Source: an uncultured Streptococcus sp. (GTDB lineage Bacteria > Bacillota > Bacilli > Lactobacillales > Streptococcaceae). Taken from it: a DNA stretch of 56,142 nucleotides. Positions 24,733 through 34,181 of this stretch are shown here, one piece after another. Within the stretch, counting starts at the first letter, position 1. The number at the start of each line of letters is the position of its first letter. A program made the position numbers and the translations under genes. The notes beneath the pieces were generated by a model, which ran no database searches, was not told the DNA's origin, and was given only the letters and a program-made list of their open reading frames with translations. The DNA lies in assembly GCA_934229725.1 (NCBI GenBank), contig CAKQDX010000014.1, positions 1 through 56,142 of the forward strand, in the 5' to 3' direction.

Positions 24733-27700
24733 TTATTCTTCTTTATTTGAAGCTTCTTCTTTAGCTTTTTCTAATTCAGCAGCTTCTTTGGCCTGTTGCA
24801 CACGTGCTTTTTCAAGATCATCAACGTGCATAACGTCGTCATCTTCACCTTCATCAAGATCACGCAATTCAACTTCATGATCGTCTTCATCAAGGACACG
24901 CATATCAAGACCGAGTGATTGCAATTCTTTAACAAGTACTCGGAATGATTCTGGAACGCCTGGTTTTGGAATTGGTTTACCTTTAGTAATCGCTTCATAG
25001 GCTTTCAAACGTCCGTTAACATCATCAGACTTGTAAGTCAAGATTTCTTGAAGAATGTTTGAAGCACCGTAAGCTTCAAGGGCCCAAACCTCCATCTCAC
25101 CGAAACGTTGTCCACCAAATTGTGCTTTACCACCAAGAGGTTGTTGAGTAACAAGTGAGTAAGGGCCAACTGAACGGGCATGAAGTTTATCATCAACCAT
25201 GTGGTGAAGTTTGATCATATACATGACACCAACTGACACACGGTTATCAAACGGCTCACCTGTACGTCCATCGTAAAGGATTGTCTTAGCATCACTATCC
25301 ATACCTGCTTCACGAACAGTATCCCAGAGGTCTTCTGAGCTTGCTCCGTCAAAGACTGGTGTTGCGATGTGGATACCCAAGTTACGAGCAGCCATACCAA
25401 GGTGAAGTTCCATAACTTGTCCGATATTCATACGTGATGGCACCCCAAGTGGGTTCAACATGATATCAACTGGCGTACCGTCTGGAAGGTAAGGCATGTC
25501 TTCAACCGGAACAATACGAGAAACAACCCCTTTGTTACCGTGACGACCGGCCATCTTATCTCCGACCTTGATTTTACGTTTTTGAGCAATGTAAACACGA
25601 ACAAGCATGTTAACACCTGATTGCAATTCATCACCGTTGGCACGTGTGAAGATTTTAACATCACGAACAACACCATCACCACCGTGAGGAACACGAAGTG
25701 ACGTATCACGTACTTCACGAGATTTGTCACCAAAGATAGCGTGGAGAAGACGTTCTTCAGCTGAAAGGTCTTTTTCACCCTTAGGTGTTACCTTACCAAC
25801 AAGAATGTCACCTTCTTTAACCTCAGCACCGATACGGATAATACCCATTTCATCGAGGTCTTTAAGGGCTTCTTCACCAACGTTTGGCAATTCACGTGTG
25901 ATTTCTTCAGGCCCAAGCTTTGTATCACGTGTTTCTGATTCGAATTCTTCCAAGTGAACAGATGTATAAACATCATCTTTCACAAGACGTTCACTCATGA
26001 TTACGGCATCCTCGAAGTTGTAACCTTCCCATGTCATGTATGCGACGATAGGGTTTTGACCGAGGGCCATTTCGCCACCTTCCATAGATGGACCGTCAGC
26101 GATGAAGTCACCTTTTTCGACAATATCACCAACCTTAACCAAAGTACGTTGGTTATAAGCAGTACCTGAGTTTGAACGGCGGAATTTTTGAACAGTATAA
26201 ACATCAAGCGAACCATCTTCACGACGAACTTCAACCTTATCGGCATCAGAGTAAACAACTTTACCGTCATGTTGAGCGATGACAGCAGCCCCTGAATCGT
26301 GGGCAGCTTGATATTCCATACCAGTACCAACAAATGGTGCTTTTGGATCAATCAATGGCACAGCTTGACGTTGCATGTTGGCACCCATGAGGGCACGGTT
26401 AGAGTCATCGTTTTCCAAGAATGGAATACATGCTGTCGCAACGGCAACTACCTGTTTAGGAGAAACATCTACGAAATCTACAAGGTGTGATGGGTACTCT
26501 TGGTTATTACCTTGGTGACGACCCATGACGATTTCTTCTGCAAATGTACCATCTTCATTCAATTTAGAGTTGGCCTGAGCAACTGTGTACTCATCTTCTT
26601 CATCGGCAGTCAACCAAACCACTTCGTTGGTTACCTTACCAGTTGCACGGTCAACCTTACGGTATGGTGTTTGAATGAAACCATACTTGTTAAGGTGTCC
26701 GTATGAAGACAAGTTATTAATCAAACCGATGTTAGGTCCTTCAGGTGTTTCGATTGGACACATACGACCATAGTGTGTGTAGTGCACGTCACGAACTTCG
26801 TATCCGGCACGGTCACGTGTCAAACCACCAGGTCCCAAGGCTGACAAACGACGTTTGTGTGACAACTCTGACAAAGGGTTGTGTTGGTCCATGAACTGTG
26901 ACAATTGAGAAGAACCAAAGAATTCTTTAACCGCTGCAGTTACAGGACGAATATTGATGATTTGTTGTGGTGTCAAGACTTCGTTATCTTGAACTGACAT
27001 ACGTTCACGCACGTTACGTTCCATACGAGCCAAACCAATACGGAATTGGTTAGCCAGCAATTCACCAACGGCACGAATACGACGGTTACCAAGGTGGTCA
27101 ATATCATCTACTTTACCAATACCTTCAGCAAGGTTAAGGAAGTAGCTCATTTCAGCCAAGATATCCGCTGTTGTCAAAGCACGAACCTTATCGTCTGGGT
27201 TGGCATTACCAACAATTGTAACCACACGATCTGGATCATTCGGTGCAACAACCTTGAATTTTTGAAGAACAACAGGTTCTGTAACAACTGCATAATCGTT
27301 TGGTGTGTAAACAAACTTGTTCAAATCACCATCCAAGTATTCTGCGATTGAATCAATCACATCACGTGTCATTTCAGTACCAGCTTCAACAAGGATTTCA
27401 CCTGTTTCAGGATCTACCAAGTTTTCCGCAATAGTTTGTCCCAAAAGACGTGTCTTGATGTTAAGTTTTTTGTTGACTTTGTAACGGCCAACAGCAGCCA
27501 AGTCATAACGACGTGGATCAAAGAAACGAGCTACAAGCAAGCTACGTGAGCTGTCGGCAGTTTTAGGTTCACCCGGACGAAGACGTTCATAAATTTCTTT
27601 AAGCGCTTCATCAGTACGTGAATCTGCTGGGTTTTTGTGGATATCTTTTTCAACAGTGTTACGAACCAACTCGCTATCACCAAAGATATCAACAATTTCG

Positions 27701-28314
27701 TCATCACCTGAGAATCCAAGCGCACGCACAAGCGTTGTGAATGGAATCTTACGTGTACGGTCGATACGAGTATAGGCGATGTCTTTTGAATCTGTTTCAA
27801 GTTCAAGCCATGCCCCACGGTTAGGGATAACTGTTGAGCCATAACCCACTTTACCGTTTTTATCAACCTTATCGTTAAAGTAAACACCCGGTGAGCGCAC
27901 CAACTGAGAAACGATAATACGTTCACCACCATTGATGATGAAAGTACCCATCTCAGTCATAATAGGGAAATCTCCGAAGAAGACTTCCTGAGTTTTGATT
28001 TCACCAGTTTCTTTGTTAATAAGACGGAAAGTCACAAAGATTGGTGCTGAGTATGATGCATCGTGGATACGAGCTTCTTCAAGTGTATACTTAGGCTCTT
28101 TCAATTCGTAACCAACGAATTCCAATTCCATAGTGTCTGTGAAGTTTGAGATAGGAAGTACATCCTCAAAAACCTCTTTAAGACCAGTATCCAAGAAATC
28201 TTTAAATGAATCCGTTTGGATTTCAATCAAGTTTGGTAAATCAAGAACTTCTTTAATTCTTGAAAAACTACGACGGGTACGATGTTTCCCGTATTGAACG
28301 TCATGTCCTGCCAA
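24733..28314 (-). CDS. rpoB: RNA polymerase subunit beta
   Basis: The 1,193-aa beta subunit. The rifampicin-binding cluster is wild type in appearance (SSQLSQFMDQHNPLSELSHK, then RRLSALGPGG). The active-site lysine motif GDKMAGRHGNKGV is present, and the C terminus ends in an acidic, Glu/Lys-rich tail. The start codon is TTG at 28314 with AAGGAG 8 nt upstream; no ATG fits. It is transcribed from a strong promoter with a long leader. Confidence 0.98.
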   Translation of the reverse strand: MAGHDVQYGKHRTRRSFSRIKEVLDLPNLIEIQTDSFKDFLDTGLKEVFEDVLPISNFTDTMELEFVGYELKEPKYTLEEARIHDASYSAPIFVTFRLINKETGEIKTQEVFFGDFPIMTEMGTFIINGGERIIVSQLVRSPGVYFNDKVDKNGKVGYGSTVIPNRGAWLELETDSKDIAYTRIDRTRKIPFTTLVRALGFSGDDEIVDIFGDSELVRNTVEKDIHKNPADSRTDEALKEIYERLRPGEPKTADSSRSLLVARFFDPRRYDLAAVGRYKVNKKLNIKTRLLGQTIAENLVDPETGEILVEAGTEMTRDVIDSIAEYLDGDLNKFVYTPNDYAVVTEPVVLQKFKVVAPNDPDRVVTIVGNANPDDKVRALTTADILAEMSYFLNLAEGIGKVDDIDHLGNRRIRAVGELLANQFRIGLARMERNVRERMSVQDNEVLTPQQIINIRPVTAAVKEFFGSSQLSQFMDQHNPLSELSHKRRLSALGPGGLTRDRAGYEVRDVHYTHYGRMCPIETPEGPNIGLINNLSSYGHLNKYGFIQTPYRKVDRATGKVTNEVVWLTADEEDEYTVAQANSKLNEDGTFAEEIVMGRHQGNNQEYPSHLVDFVDVSPKQVVAVATACIPFLENDDSNRALMGANMQRQAVPLIDPKAPFVGTGMEYQAAHDSGAAVIAQHDGKVVYSDADKVEVRREDGSLDVYTVQKFRRSNSGTAYNQRTLVKVGDIVEKGDFIADGPSMEGGEMALGQNPIVAYMTWEGYNFEDAVIMSERLVKDDVYTSVHLEEFESETRDTKLGPEEITRELPNVGEEALKDLDEMGIIRIGAEVKEGDILVGKVTPKGEKDLSAEERLLHAIFGDKSREVRDTSLRVPHGGDGVVRDVKIFTRANGDELQSGVNMLVRVYIAQKRKIKVGDKMAGRHGNKGVVSRIVPVEDMPYLPDGTPVDIMLNPLGVPSRMNIGQVMELHLGMAARNLGIHIATPVFDGASSEDLWDTVREAGMDSDAKTILYDGRTGEPFDNRVSVGVMYMIKLHHMVDDKLHARSVGPYSLVTQQPLGGKAQFGGQRFGEMEVWALEAYGASNILQEILTYKSDDVNGRLKAYEAITKGKPIPKPGVPESFRVLVKELQSLGLDMRVLDEDDHEVELRDLDEGEDDDVMHVDDLEKARVQQAKEAAELEKAKEEASNKEE

Positions 28315-28642
28315 GTCTTCTACTCCTTTTCTACATTCGAGACCTGCTTTGCAAGTCGTGCACTTTAAATATTTGCCATCTTTTTAGTGCTTTATCCAAT
28401 CAAATGCTAAATCTGACCACTCTGATAACAGATACTCAGAGATAGATAATGCGTGAATTTTTAGAACCTTTAAATATGCGTTACAATGCTTGAAAATCCT
28501 AAAAATAAGCACAAAAATAGCAGCTAAATCTGACCGAAAAAACGTTGATTTAACTGCTGTATCTCTTGATTGGACAATATTTCAACCAAGTAAGACGACA
28601 AATAGTTGCTTATATTATACCTAATTTTTAGCTTTTTTGCAA
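28315..28642 (-). promoter_or_regulatory. rpoB promoter and ~290-nt leader
   Basis: -35 TTGCAA (28637-28642), 17-nt spacer, -10 TATAAT (28614-28619). The leader holds a 13-bp direct repeat, GGTCAGATTTAGC on the coding strand (near 28407-28419 and 28522-28534), and a hairpin CTCTGA/TCAGAG. No gene is present. The repeats might be part of an unrecognised control element. Confidence 0.75.
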
Positions 28643-28657
28643 GTTTTTGGGAGAATT

Positions 28658-31081
28658 TTAATGTCCTCCAAGAATACTAGACCAAGCCTTTTGATAGTCA
28701 CTATCCGTTCCTCCGATAGCAAACTTATAAGTGGTGTCGCCAGGCCCATTTTTGGCCCAGTAACTATCAACCATTTCGCCACTAACGGAAACATTACGAC
28801 CATTGACCGACACTGTTGCTGGTTTAAGACCTGTTGATTTAAGGACACTGGCTTTTATGGCACTTGAATCCATGTTAAACTTATCACCTGTCTTGAAAAT
28901 ACCTGGATTAGCATTGTAGATAGCTGAGGTTAAACGCGCCATATATTGGGCATTGTAGGTGTAACCTGTTTTAGAATCGGTCGGTGTATTATTGTCATAA
29001 CCAGCCCAACCACCAAGGGTAATCCCAGGAGTTGACACAATCAGCCAAGCATCCGCAAAATTATCTGTCGTTCCTGTTTTACCCATCCAATCAGCTGAAG
29101 CCGCTGCACCATTGACACTTTTCAATTCAGAATGGAACTGGGTCGTTGCCCCCTTAACGACAACTTCTTTGAGGAGATTATCCATAATACTTGCCGTGGC
29201 CCTCGAGAAGACTTGAACCCCTTCGGATTTATGCTGATAAATAACCTCGCCTGTACGATCAGTAATACTATCAACCATATAACCTTTTTCGTAGACACCA
29301 CCATTTGAAAGCATCTGATAAGCATTGACCTGTTGGGCGACTGTCGTTTCAATCCCACCACCAAGAGGTAGACTCTCGATATTATAGTTTGCAATATTGT
29401 AACCCATCTTGGTCATGTACCCCTCAACATCAACATCATTACGCTGAAGCATCTGGTAGGTCCAAAAAGCAGGAATATTCCATGAGGTATTAAGAGCCTC
29501 CTGCAGATTCATCATAGCCGTACCCTTATTGCCATCGTGAAGAATCGGTGTCCCGCCTGTAAAATTGGCTGGATAATTGGAAAGGATACTGGAGCTGCCC
29601 ATCAACCCCTGATCAATAGCAATACCGTAAGCAATAATAGGCTTAATAGAAGAACCTGGAGAACGTGCCGTATCAAAGGCATGGTTATTTTGGTTATTTT
29701 CATAACTACGACCACCAACAAATCCTAGAATTGCTCCAGTCGCATTGTCCATCAGTACATTTCCGACTTCAACTCCACTATTGCCACCTTGATCGAGTAG
29801 GCCACCATATTGACTAGCAGCATTTTGCATCGCATTATAGACGGCATCGTCAATTGTTGTCTTGACATGATAACCACCTGTTTGTAACTCTCGAAGAGCC
29901 ATTTCACGGTAGGTTTCCTTTGTCTTATCATTTTTCAATTCTTGACTTGAGACCTTGTCACGCTTCACCAAATAATCATACATGACATCCTGAGCTTCAG
30001 ACATGACAGAATAGTACAAATAGTCATGACTGACGGCATCTGGATTCTCGCCAGCCTTGAAATCTTTAGTAATATCATAATTCTTGTAACTATCGTATTG
30101 TGACTTATCTAGGTAGCCGCCTCGATAGAGATTGTAAAGGACATCTTTTTGACGCGCTAATCCATAAGACAGATCATTTGCGTTCTTGAGTTGACCATCC
30201 GCAGTATAAGGCGAATAGACAATGGGACTCTGTGGTAAACCTGCAAGATAAGCCGCTTGAGGAATGGTTAAATCCGCAGCAGAAACCCCGAAAATTCCTT
30301 GAGCAGCTTCCTCAATACCAGCGATATTTTTTCCCCTATAGTTACGTCCAAAAGGAGAAACATTCAGGTAGTCGGTTAAAATTTCATTTTTTGAAGCACG
30401 GCGCTCCAGTTGTAGAGCATAGATGATTTCTGCCGCCTTACGCTTAAAGGTTGGGGCATCTCCCGTGACCTGTTGCTTGATTAACTGCTGAGTCAGCGTT
30501 GAACCACCACTTGAGGACCCAACTCCTAGGACCGATGACACCAAGGCCCTAAAAACCGCCTTTGGGACAACACCCTTATGCTTCTTGAAATTTTCATCCT
30601 CGGTTGCGATGATGGCATTTTTGACGTTATTAGAAATCGCATCACTTTCAATGGGGGTTCTCAATAAGTCCGTGTCAATATCCGCAATCTTCTTAGAGTC
30701 AGAATAACTCATCGAAGATACCAGACTAACCTCACTAATCTGATTCAACAAGGTTTTATCCTTAATTGACGGAACGGACTCAATTTGACTCCCCAAATAG
30801 CCCAAACCAATACCAGCACCAAACAAGGTAAGGACGATAATAACCACATAAAAGAAATCAGACAAGAGTTTTAATGTTTTTAAGAAAACATCGCCCATAT
30901 CTAGGAAAGTCATCCGATCCTCAGACGACTTCTTCACTTGCTTGTGATTTTTCTTAGACTCAGTCACAAGCTTCCCCTCTCCTAAAGATTTATCTCCTTT
31001 TTTAGACCTGAAACCAGTAAACTTTTTACGAATGGCTTGACCTGGCCGTCTAAAAAAATTTATTATTTTTTCAAAATTCAT
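28658..31081 (-). CDS. pbp1b: Bifunctional penicillin-binding protein 1B
   Basis: An 807-aa class A PBP that polymerises and cross-links peptidoglycan. A cytoplasmic tail (~75 residues, Lys-rich) precedes one membrane helix (about 82-105). The glycosyltransferase domain (GT51) shows EDENFKKHKGV and GGSTLTQQLIKQQ. The transpeptidase shows SPGSSIKP (catalytic Ser and Lys) and KTGTTDNFADAW. The C terminus is Gly/Ser-rich. The gene is divergent from tyrS, the arrangement common in streptococci, with overlapping promoters. Confidence 0.95.
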   Translation of the reverse strand: MNFEKIINFFRRPGQAIRKKFTGFRSKKGDKSLGEGKLVTESKKNHKQVKKSSEDRMTFLDMGDVFLKTLKLLSDFFYVVIIVLTLFGAGIGLGYLGSQIESVPSIKDKTLLNQISEVSLVSSMSYSDSKKIADIDTDLLRTPIESDAISNNVKNAIIATEDENFKKHKGVVPKAVFRALVSSVLGVGSSSGGSTLTQQLIKQQVTGDAPTFKRKAAEIIYALQLERRASKNEILTDYLNVSPFGRNYRGKNIAGIEEAAQGIFGVSAADLTIPQAAYLAGLPQSPIVYSPYTADGQLKNANDLSYGLARQKDVLYNLYRGGYLDKSQYDSYKNYDITKDFKAGENPDAVSHDYLYYSVMSEAQDVMYDYLVKRDKVSSQELKNDKTKETYREMALRELQTGGYHVKTTIDDAVYNAMQNAASQYGGLLDQGGNSGVEVGNVLMDNATGAILGFVGGRSYENNQNNHAFDTARSPGSSIKPIIAYGIAIDQGLMGSSSILSNYPANFTGGTPILHDGNKGTAMMNLQEALNTSWNIPAFWTYQMLQRNDVDVEGYMTKMGYNIANYNIESLPLGGGIETTVAQQVNAYQMLSNGGVYEKGYMVDSITDRTGEVIYQHKSEGVQVFSRATASIMDNLLKEVVVKGATTQFHSELKSVNGAAASADWMGKTGTTDNFADAWLIVSTPGITLGGWAGYDNNTPTDSKTGYTYNAQYMARLTSAIYNANPGIFKTGDKFNMDSSAIKASVLKSTGLKPATVSVNGRNVSVSGEMVDSYWAKNGPGDTTYKFAIGGTDSDYQKAWSSILGGH

Positions 31082-31122
31082 AGAAATACCTCAAAGCCTA
31101 TTATAACAAACTTTGACAAAGC

Positions 31123-31152
31123 TTGCATAGGGTTGCTTTCTTTTGGTATAAT
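31123..31152 (+). promoter_or_regulatory. tyrS promoter
   Basis: -35 TTGCAT (31123-31128), 18-nt spacer, extended -10 TGG-TATAAT (31147-31152). The leader is only ~25 nt, so no T-box is present. Confidence 0.7.
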
Positions 31153-31182
31153 GGTGCAGAATATACTTTACTGGAGAATATC

Positions 31183-32439
31183 ATGACAATTTTTGAAGAA
31201 CTAAAAGCACGTGGCTTGATTTTTCAAACCACAGACGAAGAAGCCCTTGTAAAAGCCTTTGAAGAGGGACCTGTGTCATACTACACTGGTTATGACCCAA
31301 CAGCAGACAGTCTCCATCTTGGGCATCTTGTAGCTATCCTTACAAGCCGTCGCCTGCAATTGGCTGGACACAAACCTTACGCCCTCGTTGGTGGCGCAAC
31401 AGGTTTGATTGGTGACCCATCATTTAAAGATGCTGAACGTAGCCTCCAAACCAAAGAAACCGTTGAAGGTTGGGTAGAAAAAATCCAAGGCCAACTCTCC
31501 CGCTTTCTTGATTTTGAAAATGGTGACAACAAAGCCGTTATGGTCAACAACTATGACTGGTTTGGTTCAGTCAGCTTCATCGATTTCTTGCGTGATGTGG
31601 GTAAATACTTCACGGTTAACTACATGATGAGTAAGGAATCTGTTAAGAAGCGTATCGAAACAGGTATCTCTTACACTGAGTTTGCTTACCAAATCATGCA
31701 AGGTTACGATTTCTATGAACTCAACGATAAATACGGTGTAACCCTTCAAATCGGGGGATCTGACCAATGGGGTAACATGACAGCAGGTACTGAGCTCTTG
31801 CGTCGTAAAGCAGACAAATCTGGACACGTTATCACTGTGCCACTTATCACAGATTCAACGGGTAAAAAATTCGGTAAATCTGAAGGTAACGCTGTCTGGC
31901 TTGATGCGACTAAGACAACACCTTACGAAATGTACCAATTCTGGCTTAATGTTATGGATGACGATGCCGTTCGTTTCTTGAAGATTTTCACTTTCTTATC
32001 ACTTGAAGAAATCGAAAAAATTGGTAAAGAATTTGACCAAGCTCGTCACCAACGCTTGGCACAAAAGATCTTGGCTCGTGAAGTTGTGACCTTGGTACAC
32101 GGTAAAGAAGCCTACGAACAAGCTGTTCACATCACTGAACAACTCTTCGCTGGTAATCTTAAAGCCCTCTCAGCACGTGACCTCAAAGTTGCTCTTCACG
32201 GTGTGCCAACCTATGAAATTTCAGCAGACGAAAATCTTAACATCGTTGAACTTCTCGTCAATGCCAAGATTTCTCCATCTAAACGCCAAGCACGTGAAGA
32301 TGTACAAAACGGTGCTATTTATATCAACGGCGAACGTGTCCAAGACCTTGATTATACGCTTTCAGATAGCGATAAAATTGACAACGAAATCACAGTTATC
32401 CGTCGCGGTAAAAAGAAAAACTTTGTCTTGACTTACTAA
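31183..32439 (+). CDS. tyrS: Tyrosyl-tRNA synthetase
   Basis: A 418-aa class I synthetase charging tRNA-Tyr. The HIGH motif reads HLGHLVA, the KMSKS motif KFGKSEGNA, and an S4 RNA-binding domain forms the C-terminal ~65 residues (ISPSKRQAREDVQNGAIYINGERV). The start at 31183 has CTGGAG upstream; the frame extends left into the promoter only. The usual T-box leader of Firmicute tyrS is absent. Confidence 0.96.
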   Translation: MTIFEELKARGLIFQTTDEEALVKAFEEGPVSYYTGYDPTADSLHLGHLVAILTSRRLQLAGHKPYALVGGATGLIGDPSFKDAERSLQTKETVEGWVEKIQGQLSRFLDFENGDNKAVMVNNYDWFGSVSFIDFLRDVGKYFTVNYMMSKESVKKRIETGISYTEFAYQIMQGYDFYELNDKYGVTLQIGGSDQWGNMTAGTELLRRKADKSGHVITVPLITDSTGKKFGKSEGNAVWLDATKTTPYEMYQFWLNVMDDDAVRFLKIFTFLSLEEIEKIGKEFDQARHQRLAQKILAREVVTLVHGKEAYEQAVHITEQLFAGNLKALSARDLKVALHGVPTYEISADENLNIVELLVNAKISPSKRQAREDVQNGAIYINGERVQDLDYTLSDSDKIDNEITVIRRGKKKNFVLTY

Positions 32440-32452
32440 TAAATACCAATTC

Positions 32453-32478
32453 TCACTCCTTAATGGAGTGATTTTTTT
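32453..32478 (+). terminator. tyrS terminator
   Basis: TCACTCC/GGAGTGA stem with a 5-nt loop followed by T7. Confidence 0.92.
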
Positions 32479-32507
32479 ACCCTAAATATCCAATATAAAT
32501 TCACAAT

Positions 32508-32538
32508 AAAAAAAGAGTGGCGGTCTGCTAGCCCACTC
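32508..32538 (-). terminator. Second terminator downstream of ilvC
   Basis: On the minus strand GAGTGG pairs with CCACTC around 12 nt, followed by T7. It backs up the ilvC terminator at 32567-32595. Confidence 0.65.
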
Positions 32539-32566
32539 TCAAGACCTACTGCTCTCTCCAAGACAC

Positions 32567-32595
32567 AAAAAAACCAGCACTAGGCTGGTTTTTTT
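32567..32595. terminator. ilvC terminator
   Basis: CCAGC/GCTGG around ACTAG, flanked by A7 and T7; it works on both strands. Confidence 0.9.
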
Positions 32596-32607
32596 GAGAC
32601 TATCACA

Positions 32608-33630
32608 TTAGTTATAAATCTTGAAAGCGTCGTCGTCGTTTTGACCAACGAATGGCATTGCTTTACGCAATTCAACACCAATCTTTTCAATTTCAAGTTC
32701 TTCAGCTTCTTTACGGTAAGCTTTCAAACGTGGGAAGCCAGCATCGTGGTCTTCAACGAATTCACGAGCAAATTTACCTGATTGGATATCAGCAAGTGCA
32801 GCTTTCATGTTTTCTTTGACTTCTGGACCGATGACACGTGGACCAGTTACAAAGTCACCAAATTCTGCAGTATTTGAACATGATTGACGCATTTTCTTGA
32901 ATCCACCTTCATAAATAAGGTCAACGATAAGTTTCATTTCATGAAGAACTTCAAAGTAAGCCAATTGTGGTGCATAACCAGCTTCAGTCAACACTTCGAA
33001 ACCTGCTTCAATAAGGTGTGTCAAACCACCCATAAGAACTGCTTGTTCACCAAACAAATCTTCTTCAGTTTCTTCTTTAAATGTTGTTACAAGCAAGCCG
33101 ACACGTGCAGCACCGATACCTTTAGCCCAGTCCATTGCAATGTTTTGAGCATTTCCTGTTGGATTTTGGTAAACAGCGTAAAGAGCTGGTACACCAAATC
33201 CTTCTGTATATGTACGACGTACCAAGTGACCTGGTCCTTTAGGAGCAACCATGAAGACATCAACATCTTCTGGAGCTTTAATGTAGCCAAAGTGAATATT
33301 AAATCCATGGGCAAAACCAAGAGCTTTACCTGCACTCAAGTTTGGCGCAATTTCATCTTTATAGATGTCTTTTTGAATTTCATCTGGTGCCAAAACCATA
33401 ATGATATCAGCCAATTTAGTTGCTTCTGCTACTGTGTAAGTATCAAAACCATCTTCTTTAGCTTTATCAAATGATTTACCAGGACGTACACCGATGATGA
33501 CATCATGTCCTGAATCACGCAAGTTTTGTGCATGCGCATGACCTTGTGAACCGTAACCAATAACAGCAATTTTTTTGCCGTCAAGTGCTGGTACTTTTAC
33601 GTCTTTTTCATATTCCATTTGAACTGCCAT
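32608..33630 (-). CDS. ilvC: Ketol-acid reductoisomerase
   Basis: A 340-aa class I (short) KARI converting acetolactate or acetohydroxybutyrate to the dihydroxy acids of valine, leucine and isoleucine synthesis. The NADPH-binding start is IAVIGYGSQGHAHAQNLRDSG; the knotted C-terminal domain carries the acidic magnesium ligands (ILxEAGYA... region, HEMKLIVDLIYEGG). It is the last gene of the ilv block, 74 nt after ilvN. No ilvA follows, unlike several relatives, so threonine deaminase must be encoded elsewhere. Confidence 0.97.
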   Translation of the reverse strand: MAVQMEYEKDVKVPALDGKKIAVIGYGSQGHAHAQNLRDSGHDVIIGVRPGKSFDKAKEDGFDTYTVAEATKLADIIMVLAPDEIQKDIYKDEIAPNLSAGKALGFAHGFNIHFGYIKAPEDVDVFMVAPKGPGHLVRRTYTEGFGVPALYAVYQNPTGNAQNIAMDWAKGIGAARVGLLVTTFKEETEEDLFGEQAVLMGGLTHLIEAGFEVLTEAGYAPQLAYFEVLHEMKLIVDLIYEGGFKKMRQSCSNTAEFGDFVTGPRVIGPEVKENMKAALADIQSGKFAREFVEDHDAGFPRLKAYRKEAEELEIEKIGVELRKAMPFVGQNDDDAFKIYN

Positions 33631-33704
33631 AGTAATATGTCTCTTTTCTAAAAAAATATTTTATTGCCTTTTTAAGGCTGGGTTAACAAATTTAAATTGG
33701 ATTT

Positions 33705-34181
33705 TTAATCACGGGTAAATCCAGTAGCACCCGTACGAGCGATATTCTTAATACCATAAGGTCGAATAACTCGTAGAAGCGCCTCGCTCTTTTCAGCATT
33801 TCCAGTCATCTGGATAGTGATAGAGCTCGGTGCCACATCAACCACCGAAGCACGGAAAGGTTGAATAATCGCCAAGATTTCAGCACGTTTAGAGGTTGGT
33901 GCTGATACCTTAACTAAGATAACTTCACGCTCCAAATGTGGCTGATCTGTAATATCGCGAATGCGAATCACATCAATCTGACGATTGAGTTGTTTGATGA
34001 TTTGTTCCACCTCATTGTGAGAATTTACATCAATGATAATCGTAATACGTGAAACATTCGGATCCTCTGAAGCACCAACAGAAATACTTTCAATGTTGAC
34101 TTGACGTCTTGAAAGGACACCTGTGAAGCGGTTAAGGACACCAGAACGGTTTTGAAGTTTAGCAGTTAACATTCTACGCAT
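33705..34181 (-). CDS. ilvN: Acetolactate synthase small (regulatory) subunit
   Basis: A 158-aa regulatory subunit of acetohydroxyacid synthase. The ACT domain at residues 1-78 (MLTAKLQNRSGVLNRFTGVLSRRQVNIESISVG) binds valine for feedback control; the C-terminal half binds IlvB. The start overlaps the ilvB stop by 8 nt, so the two subunits are translationally coupled. Confidence 0.95.
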   Translation of the reverse strand: MRRMLTAKLQNRSGVLNRFTGVLSRRQVNIESISVGASEDPNVSRITIIIDVNSHNEVEQIIKQLNRQIDVIRIRDITDQPHLEREVILVKVSAPTSKRAEILAIIQPFRASVVDVAPSSITIQMTGNAEKSEALLRVIRPYGIKNIARTGATGFTRD

